A stretch of DNA of 43,780 nucleotides, taken from DATAVB01 sp040414495. Lineage in GTDB: Bacteria; Actinomycetota; Actinomycetes; Mycobacteriales; QHCD01. The stretch lies in NCBI GenBank assembly GCA_040414495.1, contig JBEDUI010000272.1:1-43780 (forward strand). The letters are read 5' to 3'. Shown piece after piece: positions 15,030-22,662 of the stretch. The notes under the pieces were generated by a model. It saw only the letters and a list, made by a program, of their open reading frames with translations, was not told the origin of the DNA and made no database searches. A program made the position numbers and the translations under genes. The first letter of the stretch is position 1. Every line of letters begins with the position of its first letter.

Positions 15030-15710
15030 ATGACTGCCGCGCCTCCTCACGTACTGGTCGCCGACGACGACCCGGAGCTGCGCGCGGCGCTGCAACGGGC
15101 GTTGCGGCTGGACGGATTCGCCGTACAGACGGCCGAGCACGGTGCCCAAGCGTTGGAAATGGCGGTGGTCGAACCGCCCGACGTACTAGTGCTCGACGTG
15201 ATGATGCCCACGATGGACGGCTTGGAGGTCTGCCGCCGGCTACGTGCCACCGGGGATCGGCTGCCGATCCTGGTGCTCACCGCCCGCGACCAGGTCAGCG
15301 ACCGGGTCGCCGGGCTGGACGCGGGGGCCGATGACTATTTGCCCAAGCCGTTCGCGTTGGAGGAGCTGACCGCGAGATTGCGGGCGCTGCTGCGCCGGAT
15401 GACGCCGTGGGACAACGAGACGCTGCGGTATGGCGACCTCGTCATCGACACGGCAACCCGGGAGGTCCGCCGCGGTGACCGCGCGATTTCGTTGACCAGG
15501 ACCGAATTCGCCATCGCCGAGTTGTTTATCCGGAACGCCGGGCGGGTGCTAACCCGGGAGGTGATCACCGGCCGGATCTGGGGGTACGAACTTGAGCCGG
15601 TATCGAATTCGTTGGAGGTGTTCATCGGGTACCTGCGCCGTAAGACCGAAGCCGGGGGTGCGCCGCGGCTGCTGCACACCGTCCGTGGCGTCGGTTACGT
15701 CCTGCGCTGA
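15030..15710 (+). CDS. OmpR-family response regulator, MprA-like
   Basis: A 226-aa two-component response regulator. The receiver domain (residues about 7-120) has the acidic pocket ADDD near 11-14, the phospho-acceptor Asp56 in LVLDVMMP, a Thr in LVLTARD and a Lys in LPKPF. The winged-helix DNA-binding domain (about 130-226) ends in the typical RLLHTVRGVGYVLR. The ATG at 15030 fits the family start; the longer frame upstream enters the promoter region and the neighbouring lipoprotein. The histidine kinase follows 3 bp later. Architecture matches the envelope-stress regulator MprA/TcrA group of actinobacteria. Likely autoregulated through the direct repeat upstream. Confidence 0.93.
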   Translation: MTAAPPHVLVADDDPELRAALQRALRLDGFAVQTAEHGAQALEMAVVEPPDVLVLDVMMPTMDGLEVCRRLRATGDRLPILVLTARDQVSDRVAGLDAGADDYLPKPFALEELTARLRALLRRMTPWDNETLRYGDLVIDTATREVRRGDRAISLTRTEFAIAELFIRNAGRVLTREVITGRIWGYELEPVSNSLEVFIGYLRRKTEAGGAPRLLHTVRGVGYVLR

Positions 15711-15713
15711 GCC

Positions 15714-17147
15714 ATGCTGAGCCTGACTCGGTGGCGCCGCTCCCGTTCGCTGCTGACCCGATTCGTCATGGCGGCCGGATTGGCCGTCGCCGTCGGGGTC
15801 GGTGCGGTGGTCCTGGTGGCCTACCTCGCGGTACGGCACCAGCTGATGGGTCAGGTCGACAGCGCGCTGCGCCGGCAGGCGGCGGAGATAACCCGCGCGG
15901 AACAGGCCGGGCTTCCGGCCATTCGCATTCGCCGGTCCGAATCCCGGTTCGGTGTGATGGGCAATTACGTCCAGGTGATCGGCCCGTCCGGTGTTGTGCA
16001 GCATCCGGCCGATCAGCCGGCGCAGCTGCCGATCGGTGCCAAGGACCGGGCGGTAGCCAACCGGGGTAGCGGCACTGAGATCCGCAATGTCACGTTGAAC
16101 GGCCGGCCGGTCCGGTTGCTGACCGCCGCTATGCCTGGTAGCCAGCGGGCGATCCAGGTCGCGCTGCCATTGTCCGATGTGGATAGTCAGTTGCACCGGC
16201 TGGCCATAATATTTGGTGGGGTCGGCGTTTCCGGGTTGTTGCTGGCCGGCGGGTTGGCCGCATTCCTGGGCCGGCGGACGTTGCAGCCGGTGGAGCGGTT
16301 GACCGCTGCGGCCGAGCAGGTTGCCGCGACCCGGGATCTGGCTCACCGCATCGTGGAGGACCGTACCGACGAACTGGGCCGATTGGCGATCAGCTTCAAT
16401 ACGATGCTCAGCGCATTGGAGAAATCACAGGCGGCGCAACGGCAATTGGCCGCCGACGCCTCCCACGAACTGCGTACGCCTTTGGCCAGTCTGCGGACCA
16501 ATGTGGAGGTTCTGCATCGGGTCGACGAACTCGATCCCGAGGATCGTGAGGCGATCCTGACCTCCATCGTCACCCAGCTCGACGAGTTGGCCGGTCTGGT
16601 CGGCGATGTCGTGGAGTTGGCGCGCGGTGATGAGTCCACACCGGAAATGAGTGACGTCCGGCTGGACCATCTGGTGGCGCACGCGGCCCAGCGAGCCGGG
16701 CGGCATTGGCCGGGTTTGCGATTCACCGGCCTGCAGGCGCCGATTCTGGTCCGGGGGATCAGCGCCCGGCTTGATCGTGCGGTGTCGAATCTGTTGGACA
16801 ACGCGGCGAAATTCAGTCCGCCCGGGGGAACGGTACGGGCCGAGCTACATACCGACGGCGCTTTGGTGATTACCGATCAAGGTCCGGGTATCGCGGCCGC
16901 GGACCTTCCGTTTGTGTTCGACCGTTTCTATCGTTCGCCCGAGGCGCGTCAGCTTCCCGGATCCGGGCTGGGGCTGGCGATTGTCAAGCAGGTCGCCGAT
17001 GCGCACGGTGGGACCGTGACGCTGGAAAATGCGCCCGGCGGCGGAGTGCGGGCCACGTTCACCCTCCCGGTAATTACCGTCGAGCTGGATTCGAATCAAC
17101 CGGCTGCTGGTGAGGTTCTTTCGCTCAGGAATAGCCCGCACACATAG
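15714..17147 (+). CDS. Sensor histidine kinase, MprB-like
   Basis: A 477-aa membrane sensor kinase. TM1 is at residues 18-40, a short extracytoplasmic region covers about 41-160, and TM2 is at about 163-185. Then come a HAMP linker (RRTLQPVERLTAAAEQV), a HisKA dimerisation helix with phospho-acceptor His251 in ADASHELRTPLASL, and a HATPase_c domain with SNLLDNAAKFSP (N box), DQGPGIA (G1) and GSGLGLAIVKQ (G2). All catalytic boxes are intact. It is encoded 3 bp after its response regulator. The small sensor domain suggests direct sensing of envelope or surfactant stress, as in MprB (inference). Confidence 0.94.
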   Translation: MLSLTRWRRSRSLLTRFVMAAGLAVAVGVGAVVLVAYLAVRHQLMGQVDSALRRQAAEITRAEQAGLPAIRIRRSESRFGVMGNYVQVIGPSGVVQHPADQPAQLPIGAKDRAVANRGSGTEIRNVTLNGRPVRLLTAAMPGSQRAIQVALPLSDVDSQLHRLAIIFGGVGVSGLLLAGGLAAFLGRRTLQPVERLTAAAEQVAATRDLAHRIVEDRTDELGRLAISFNTMLSALEKSQAAQRQLAADASHELRTPLASLRTNVEVLHRVDELDPEDREAILTSIVTQLDELAGLVGDVVELARGDESTPEMSDVRLDHLVAHAAQRAGRHWPGLRFTGLQAPILVRGISARLDRAVSNLLDNAAKFSPPGGTVRAELHTDGALVITDQGPGIAAADLPFVFDRFYRSPEARQLPGSGLGLAIVKQVADAHGGTVTLENAPGGGVRATFTLPVITVELDSNQPAAGEVLSLRNSPHT

Positions 17148-17201
17148 CGCGTGCGATTCGATCAGCGCAATCTCCACCATGGACCCTGCCAGCGAACTGA
17201 T

Positions 17202-17681
17202 TCAGTCAGCACCGTCCAGCGCCCGGACGTTGTCCGCGGTTGCTCGTAGGAAAGCCGCGACTGTACGGCGCTGAGTAGGGCTCGCTTCGGCCAGCGCCGC
17301 AGCGGTTGCATCACGCAACCCGATGAACAATGCCGCGATTGTCCGTGTCCCGGGGCGGGTCAGGCTGATGACCAGACGCCGGCGATCGTCCGGATGTGGG
17401 TAGCGTTCAGCGTATCCGGCCTCCACCAGACGGTTCACCAGCGCGGTGACGCTGCCCGTGGTGCGGTCCAGCCGCTCGGCCAATTGGGTCGGGCTCAGTT
17501 CACCATCGTGGTAAAGATGGCCCATCGCCAACAGCTCCGTTACGCCGGTGCCATGTTTCTCCGCGTGCATCTGCCGGAAATGGTCCACCGCCCTGATGAG
17601 CTCGCGGGCCAACCGGCCTATGGCGTCGTCATCGTCCGCGAGCGTCGGCCTTGATGCGGCCTGTTGCTTCCTGTCCACCAT
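17202..17681 (-). CDS. MarR family transcriptional regulator
   Basis: A 159-aa winged-helix regulator. The central wHTH reads LSPTQLAERLDRTTGSVTAL and is followed by the wing with YPHPDDRRRLVISLT, the diagnostic MarR DxRxxxxxLT motif. The long N- and C-terminal helices form the dimer. The start at 17681 places a perfect 17-bp palindrome 16 bp upstream, the likely autoregulatory operator. No obvious structural gene is divergently encoded beside it, which is unusual. The ligand is unknown. Its stop lies 55 bp from the convergent kinase gene, with no clear terminator between. Confidence 0.93.
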   Translation of the reverse strand: MVDRKQQAASRPTLADDDDAIGRLARELIRAVDHFRQMHAEKHGTGVTELLAMGHLYHDGELSPTQLAERLDRTTGSVTALVNRLVEAGYAERYPHPDDRRRLVISLTRPGTRTIAALFIGLRDATAAALAEASPTQRRTVAAFLRATADNVRALDGAD

Positions 17682-17696
17682 AGTCCAGAGCGTAAC

Positions 17697-17726
17697 AGCT
17701 TGATCTTCAAGCTACTTGACACTCAA
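17697..17726. promoter_or_regulatory. Tandem MarR operators overlapping a TTGACA promoter
   Basis: A perfect palindrome, AGCTTGA-TCT-TCAAGCT, lies at 17697-17713. A second, near-perfect copy, CTTGA-CAC-TCAAA, lies at 17715-17726, centred 16 bp away. The second overlaps a consensus -35 hexamer TTGACA (17716-17721), which with a 17-bp spacer is followed by CAGAAT (17739-17744) as a weak -10 for rightward transcription. MarR bound here could repress both its own gene and a rightward transcript. Confidence 0.6.
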
Positions 17727-17913
17727 ACCGTATTGTCGCAGAATTTGCAACGGCAGGGGCGGGTACGGCGGATCGGTTCCCGTCATGTCGGGGAAAGCAC
17801 GCAGTGCTGGGCGCTTCGGTGCTCGCGCCGCGTCGATCTGACCGCAACGGTGGTTGGGCGTCAGCCGGGGGCACGCGGCCAACCGTTTGACCGGCGGTCG
17901 ATCACCTCAGGTT

Positions 17914-17940
17914 GACCGGGTCCGGGGCGAGGACCCGGTC
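17914..17940 (+). terminator. Perfect 10-bp hairpin
   Basis: GACCGGGTCC at 17914-17923 pairs perfectly with GGACCCGGTC at 17931-17940 around a GGGGCGA loop; moderately T-rich sequence follows (GTTCTTCATTGCTT). A terminator-like element not preceded by any recognised gene. Confidence 0.55.
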
Positions 17941-17971
17941 AGCCGTTCTTCATTGCTTGTGTCACAACGCC

Positions 17972-18003
17972 CGCCGCCGACAGCAACGGAGCTGTCGGCG
18001 GCG
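17972..18003 (+). terminator. Perfect 13-bp hairpin
   Basis: CGCCGCCGACAGC at 17972-17984 pairs perfectly with GCTGTCGGCGGCG at 17991-18003 around AACGGA. It is the second strong hairpin within 90 bp and may act as a tandem terminator insulating the downstream gene. Confidence 0.55.
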
Positions 18004-18163
18004 AGTGCATTTAGCCGAATAATGCGGCTCTGTCAAACGCGCATCCACAGCCGGAATGGCTGTCCACAGATTCGCTTCGCACCCGCTCGTTGCCTCTTCT
18101 CCTGGAAAACATGGTCGTGTCACCGCCTCGTTCCGGCGGTGTTACTCACGATCAGGAGGAGAT

Positions 18164-18694
18164 ATGCCCCGACGATTGGGACGGCTGTGCGCCATCACCG
18201 TCCTCACCGGGATCGCCATTGGTGGAGCCTTCGCGGGCACGTCTGGTGCCGCGCCACAACCGGCCGTGGTGTCGAAGGCCAGCGCGCCGGTGGTGGACGG
18301 ATTCGCCATAGGTTGGCTGCCGGCTGGTATCGGCCAGCGGGTTTCGGATTTCACGTATACCTTTGGCGGCGTCGATTTCCGCTCCCGGACCTGGGAGCGG
18401 GGGCCCGATGCGGACGGCGCGTACCGGCAGGACCTCGGCGTTGCTGTGCTGCGCGGTGCGAGGCTGGAGAATGCCGCGGCGCTCTATACGTTCCTCACCA
18501 ATTACGAGCAACGGCCGCCGGCGCAGTGGCACTTCGTGCCGTTCCAGGTGCACGGGCATCCTGGCTATCTGGGCCGCGACGAGGCGTTCTGGTTGGTCCG
18601 GCCCGGGGTCGCGGTAAAGGTGATGCTGGATCAGCAGCGGTTCAGCGCCATTGATGTCGCACTTGTGGCTGAAGGAATTCATTCGGCCCGGTGA
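18164..18694 (+). CDS. Secreted protein of unknown function
   Basis: A 176-aa protein starting at the ATG at 18164 with AGGAGGA at 18154-18160. A Sec signal peptide is evident: a basic MPRRLGRL, a hydrophobic core ITVLTGIAIGGAFA, and likely cleavage after SGA or AAP around residues 29-31. The mature domain of about 145 residues has no cysteine and no known motif. It contains APVVDGFAIGWLPAGIG, FRSRTWERGPDADG, and a stretch (LGRDEAFWLVRPGVAVKVML) that looks like surface beta-strands. Gene neighbours give no functional hint. The pattern resembles uncharacterised actinobacterial exported proteins. Confidence 0.82.
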   Translation: MPRRLGRLCAITVLTGIAIGGAFAGTSGAAPQPAVVSKASAPVVDGFAIGWLPAGIGQRVSDFTYTFGGVDFRSRTWERGPDADGAYRQDLGVAVLRGARLENAAALYTFLTNYEQRPPAQWHFVPFQVHGHPGYLGRDEAFWLVRPGVAVKVMLDQQRFSAIDVALVAEGIHSAR

Positions 18695-18891
18695 TGGCCT
18701 GACGCGGCATTTGCTGCCCGATGAGATGCCTGACCGATTGTCGGGTGTGCTGGCGTGCGGTGAAGTGGCCGGCGCGCCGACTGTCCCCAGTGGACGATCG
18801 GCCGGGCTCTCGGCGGAGATTGGTGTGCCACGGCGGCCCGTATCGCGTAGAACGGGTCGCCGTGGGCACGACAGATTTGCCGGCCGGTTGG

Positions 18892-20895
18892 TTACGCCAA
18901 CTCGGGTCGGCTCCACTTCTGGCCGCGTACGTGCCAGTCGAGGAATGCGAATACGGTCTCGTTCCACACCTGGGATTGGCCGGGGGACAGGACCCAGTGG
19001 TTCTCGCTCGGCAGTTGCAGGAAACGGTGCGGCAGGTCGGCGGGATCACCGTCGAAATGCCGAATGAGGTCCCACCACAGCCGCAGCGACTCGCTATAGG
19101 GCACCCGGTAGTCCCGGTTGCCATGGGTGATGAGCATCGGCGTGGTGATGCGGTCGACAAAGAGATGAGGTGAGTTCTCGGCGTACCAGTCCGGATGATC
19201 GGCCGGCGTGCCGAACAGGCCGGTTTTCCAGTTGGCCGCGTCGGTGGTGGTGTGCTGCTGGTCGGCGGCCCACAAACCGGAATGGGTGACGATCGCGGAG
19301 AACCGGTCGGTGTGGCCGGCCAGCCAGTTCGTCATATAACCGCCGAAGGAAGCGCCAAGGCAAGCGGTACGGGTGTCGTCGATTTCCGGTCGCGCGCACA
19401 CAGCGTCGAGCAGACACTCCACATCGGACCAGACCGCGGCAGCACGATGCGGCCAGGCCCGAGCAAACCAGGAAGGACCATAACCAGTGGAAAGCGCCGG
19501 ATCCGGAAGCAATACCGACCACCCGCGAGCCACCGCAAGCCACGGGCACCAACGCCAACTCCACGAGTTGTACGAGGCGAACGGTCCACCGTGGATCCAC
19601 AGCTGCAGCGGTGTGCGTTCGGAGGTGTCGGCCGGAGTAAATAGCCAACCGCGCACGATGGCGCCATCCGGCGCGGTGGTACTGACATCGACTACGGTGC
19701 CTGGCAACGTCAACTCGGGCGCGGGCGAGGGAAGAAAGACCGGATCTTGCCCGATCAGCGTGGTGTCGAGGCGGACCGGACTCGCCGGCCGATCCATTGA
19801 CGAACGCAGCGCGTACAACCAACGGCCATCGGGGCTCGGACACAAACTGGAATAGACAGCATCTTCGACCAGGCGACGTTCGGTTCCGCTTTCCACGTCG
19901 AAGGCGACGATGGCACCCCGGCCGTGCCGGTCGCCTGATATATAGAGGGTGGCCGAGTCCGGCGACCAGGCCAACTCGCCGGGAAAGACATCGTCGCTTA
20001 TGGTCAGTTGTCGAGCCGGCGCACTCCCGTCGAACGAGTGCACCAGCACGTCCATCGTCAGTGGGGTGTCGAAATCGCCGTCGCTCTCGCGGAATGCCGC
20101 CACGAGGCGTCCATTGGGGGAGATCACCGGAGAGGTGTGGTCGAACTCGTCCTCCTCGGCCAGGGTGCGCCGTGCCCCGGTCTCGATATCGATGACGACG
20201 AGAATCTGGCGGCGTTGCCCACGCGGCAAGAAAACCCGCCAATCCGTGACGACCGCCGATCCGTCCGGAGTGATGTCATAACCCGCATTGACCAGGCTCG
20301 CGCCGGCATCCGGAGCGATATCGCGAAGCTCCGCGCCCGCCACAAGACGCGGGAAGTCCGGGCCGAGTTCGTGATCCCAGTAGCGGATCGGAAAACCCTC
20401 GTGCAGCATCGCGCCGATACGCCGCTCTTTGCGTTCGGTGCGCCGCCGCTCGTCCTCCTCAGCCGAGGTGACCCCGTAAAAGCGGTCCGTCGTGAGTACG
20501 AATGCTTCGGCCGCCCGCGCCGCGACCGGTCCGGAACATCCACCAGGGCTGTGCGCGATCAACTCGGCCTCACCACTGACCGGCAATGACCACAGGGCCG
20601 GCGTATCGTCATCGCCGCCGTTGTCCGGATCGGGTCGACGGGAAAGAAAGAGTAAAGAACCGTCCGACCGGAATACCGGCGTCGACTCGCCAGGGGCCGA
20701 CCGGGTCAGGCGTCGGACCGGGCGCTGGCCGTTCGGGTCGATCTCCCACAGGGAGCGCAGGTACTTCGCGCCCGCGGCGTCGGATCGTTGCAACGTGGTA
20801 ATCAGCCGCGACCCGTCCGGGGACAATCGCAAGCCGTCCAACCGTGGGACAGCCACGAATTCGGAGAGATCGTCGAATGGTGTGATGCCGGTCAT
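18892..20895 (-). CDS. S9 family peptidase (acylaminoacyl-peptidase/DPP-like)
   Basis: A 667-aa serine peptidase of the prolyl oligopeptidase family. Residues 1-400 form a beta-propeller with recurring SPDG-type blades (LSPDGSRL, ISPNGRLV, WSPDSATL, PSPDGRWL). The C-terminal alpha/beta-hydrolase carries the oxyanion-type HGGP (435-438), the nucleophile Ser516 in GASFGGY, Asp595 in HGNRDYRVP and His633 in ENHWV. All three catalytic residues are intact. There is no signal peptide, so it is cytoplasmic and should cleave short peptides. The start at 20895 has AGGAG seven bases upstream. It stands alone between a secreted-protein gene and a NanE gene on the opposite strand. Confidence 0.95.
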   Translation of the reverse strand: MTGITPFDDLSEFVAVPRLDGLRLSPDGSRLITTLQRSDAAGAKYLRSLWEIDPNGQRPVRRLTRSAPGESTPVFRSDGSLLFLSRRPDPDNGGDDDTPALWSLPVSGEAELIAHSPGGCSGPVAARAAEAFVLTTDRFYGVTSAEEDERRRTERKERRIGAMLHEGFPIRYWDHELGPDFPRLVAGAELRDIAPDAGASLVNAGYDITPDGSAVVTDWRVFLPRGQRRQILVVIDIETGARRTLAEEDEFDHTSPVISPNGRLVAAFRESDGDFDTPLTMDVLVHSFDGSAPARQLTISDDVFPGELAWSPDSATLYISGDRHGRGAIVAFDVESGTERRLVEDAVYSSLCPSPDGRWLYALRSSMDRPASPVRLDTTLIGQDPVFLPSPAPELTLPGTVVDVSTTAPDGAIVRGWLFTPADTSERTPLQLWIHGGPFASYNSWSWRWCPWLAVARGWSVLLPDPALSTGYGPSWFARAWPHRAAAVWSDVECLLDAVCARPEIDDTRTACLGASFGGYMTNWLAGHTDRFSAIVTHSGLWAADQQHTTTDAANWKTGLFGTPADHPDWYAENSPHLFVDRITTPMLITHGNRDYRVPYSESLRLWWDLIRHFDGDPADLPHRFLQLPSENHWVLSPGQSQVWNETVFAFLDWHVRGQKWSRPELA

Positions 20896-21089
20896 CGGGC
20901 TCCTTACGGGCAGGTCGATCCGTTATTCCGACCTTATGACACGTGATCACGGGCCGTCCGGTCATCGCAGGAGGCCGATTGCCGGGCCCGTCATCCGCGA
21001 ATCGAGCCCCTCGGACTGACCCGCTACGGTCGCCGCGCGAGAATGGATCCAACCACGCCATCGGCGAACGCCAGAGGACGAGGATCCGA

Positions 21090-21791
21090 ATGCACCCCGT
21101 CATTGAGGCCTTGCGAGGCGGGCTGATCGTATCGGTGCAGATCCATCATCCCGACTCTCCGCTCAACGACGCCGGGACAATGGCGCGGGTGGCCCGGGCG
21201 GCGGTCGCGGGCGGCGCAATTGCCATCCGGGCCGGGGGAATCGGCGGACTGCCGCATCTTCGCGCGGTGCGCGCGGCCGTCGACGTTCCGGTTATCGGAT
21301 TGGTGAAACTGGGCGGCTCTGACGTTTACATCACACCGACCGTTGCCAGTGCGCGTGCTGTCGCCGAAACCGGCGCCGACATTGTCGCGCTCGATGGCAC
21401 CGCACGCCCACGACCGGACGGCGCATTCCTGCACGAGAGCATTGCCGCGGTGCACGAGTTGGAGAAGTTGGTGTTGGCCGACGTATCGGCTGCCGAAGAA
21501 GGCGTGAATGCTGTGCGGGCCGGCGCGGATCTGGTGTCCTCCACATTGGCCGGCTATACCGGAACGCCACCAGCCAGCGAGGAACCGGACCTTGATCTGG
21601 TGAGAGCGCTCGTGGAAACGCTCGCCGGCTTCGGAAATGTCCCGGTGTTGGCCGAGGGTCGGTATCACCGACCCGATCAGGCTCGCACGGCGCTCGATTT
21701 CGGGGCCCATGCCGTTGTGGTCGGAACCGCAATAACCGAGCCGGCCTGGATCACCGGGACATTTTGCGCCGCACTGCGCCCGCGGGCGTGA
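21090..21791 (+). CDS. nanE: N-acetylmannosamine-6-phosphate 2-epimerase
   Basis: A 233-aa TIM-barrel epimerase of the NanE family, converting ManNAc-6-P to GlcNAc-6-P. It opens with LRGGLIVSVQ, the family's N-terminal signature. The likely catalytic Lys73 lies in IGLVKLGG and Glu189 in LAEGRYH. The phosphate-binding end is HAVVVGTAIT. The loop after Lys73 is shorter than in enteric NanE: GLVKLGGSDVYITPT replaces KRDYPDSxVxIT. The ATG at 21090 has GAGGACGAGGA just upstream. No other sialic-acid or amino-sugar gene lies nearby, so its partners must be elsewhere or the substrate may differ. It borders a large non-coding region. Confidence 0.87.
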   Translation: MHPVIEALRGGLIVSVQIHHPDSPLNDAGTMARVARAAVAGGAIAIRAGGIGGLPHLRAVRAAVDVPVIGLVKLGGSDVYITPTVASARAVAETGADIVALDGTARPRPDGAFLHESIAAVHELEKLVLADVSAAEEGVNAVRAGADLVSSTLAGYTGTPPASEEPDLDLVRALVETLAGFGNVPVLAEGRYHRPDQARTALDFGAHAVVVGTAITEPAWITGTFCAALRPRA

Positions 21792-22282
21792 ACCCACGCT
21801 GGCCGCGCATCGTATGTCGGTACGACAGCCTGATATTCGGCGCGGGGAGACACTACGTATCTTTCGGCGACAGCGGGACATTGCGACCACCGAATGGCCC
21901 AGACAGCGAGCCCGATCAAATGTGCGCTAACGCAACGTCGCCTGCCGTACACAATGCGCCGACTGTCCTGATGGAACACTGCCGGGCCGAGCGAGTTGCA
22001 TCACGATACACAGGTCGCACCGGGGGGCTGCAATCGGCGCCCTTTTCGGCCACGGTCAGTCCATCGAGCTCAAATCCGTTCGTCGGCCCGTCCTCATCAT
22101 CGGGCTAACTCGAGCCAACCTGGTATTCGGCGACCCGTGGCCCAACTGCACATCCGAATGCGTTCGTCGTCCATAAGCCCAGCCGGTGTCGGGATCCGCG
22201 CCATCGGCAACAGCGTGCGGGCGCCGATATCAGGTCGACCCGCGATCCATATCGATCGCTCTGACAACGCCGGCTACGTGTC
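21792..22282. other. Non-coding region after nanE
   Basis: About 490 bp with no supported gene. Open frames exist in several phases, as expected of GC-rich DNA, but none has a ribosome site, sensible codon bias or recognisable product. Codon-position G+C bias is absent. It leads into the repeat cluster. One copy of the motif (CAAATCCGTTCGTCGGCC) appears near 22073. Confidence 0.5.
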
Positions 22283-22662
22283 AAATCCGTTCCCGGCGGG
22301 TGCCCGATACGCCTGGGTACGGCAAATCCGTCGCTGCGGTCCACCCTGGGCCAGGGGGAGCGTCTCAGTCTGCCTGCCGGGTCGAGCCCAAATCTTCCGG
22401 CCCGGGCGAGAGAAATGTCGGCTGGATGGGCGGCCAAATCTTTCGGCTATGGCGACGGAACGTCTCAATCTGTCGGCTGGTCCGGGCTCCAAATCTTCCG
22501 GCTGGACCGACTCAACGCCGAAATCTGTTGGCTGGGATCGACGTCGAAATTGCCCGGCCGGGCCAGCCACCGCCAATCCTCGGGCGGACGCACCTATCGC
22601 CATCCACAACCGAACCGCGACTGGAGGACTACGCCGACCCGCCATCCAAATCCGCCGGCGGG
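22283..22662 (+). repeat. Cluster of degenerate short direct repeats
   Basis: A motif close to AAATCTTCCGGCTGG recurs in one orientation at about 22283, 22324, 22367, 22390, 22413, 22436, 22466, 22491, 22521, 22547, 22574 and 22648. The central copies are spaced 23, 23, 23, 30, 25, 30, 26 and 27 bp apart. Copies differ at two to five positions, for example AAATCTTTCGGCTAT, CAATCTGTCGGCTGG and AAATCTGTTGGCTGG. Spacing is irregular and intervening DNA is not conserved in length, so it is neither a CRISPR nor a coding repeat. It overlaps the 3' end of the channel pseudogene. Confidence 0.6.

Larger units (their letters stand above)
17714..18163 (+). other. Long intergenic region with possible untranslated transcript
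   Basis: No convincing gene lies between marR and the secreted-protein gene. A TTGACA promoter (17716) points rightward and two strong hairpins follow at 17914-17940 and 17972-18003, so a transcript of roughly 190-250 nt could be made. One tiny frame at 17785-17841 would encode an 18-residue basic peptide (starting MSGKARSAGR) but lacks a clear ribosome site. The second half (18004-18150) probably holds the promoter of the secreted-protein gene. Confidence 0.35.

Noticed and set aside
18721..19173. Plus-strand open frame of 150 codons next to the secreted-protein gene
   Set aside because: Most of it is antisense to the catalytic end of the S9 peptidase, it lacks a ribosome site and no family was recognised.
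22283..22662. Possible CRISPR array from recurring short repeats
   Set aside because: Repeats are about 15 bp, differ at several positions, have irregular spacers of 8-15 bp and no cas genes lie nearby.
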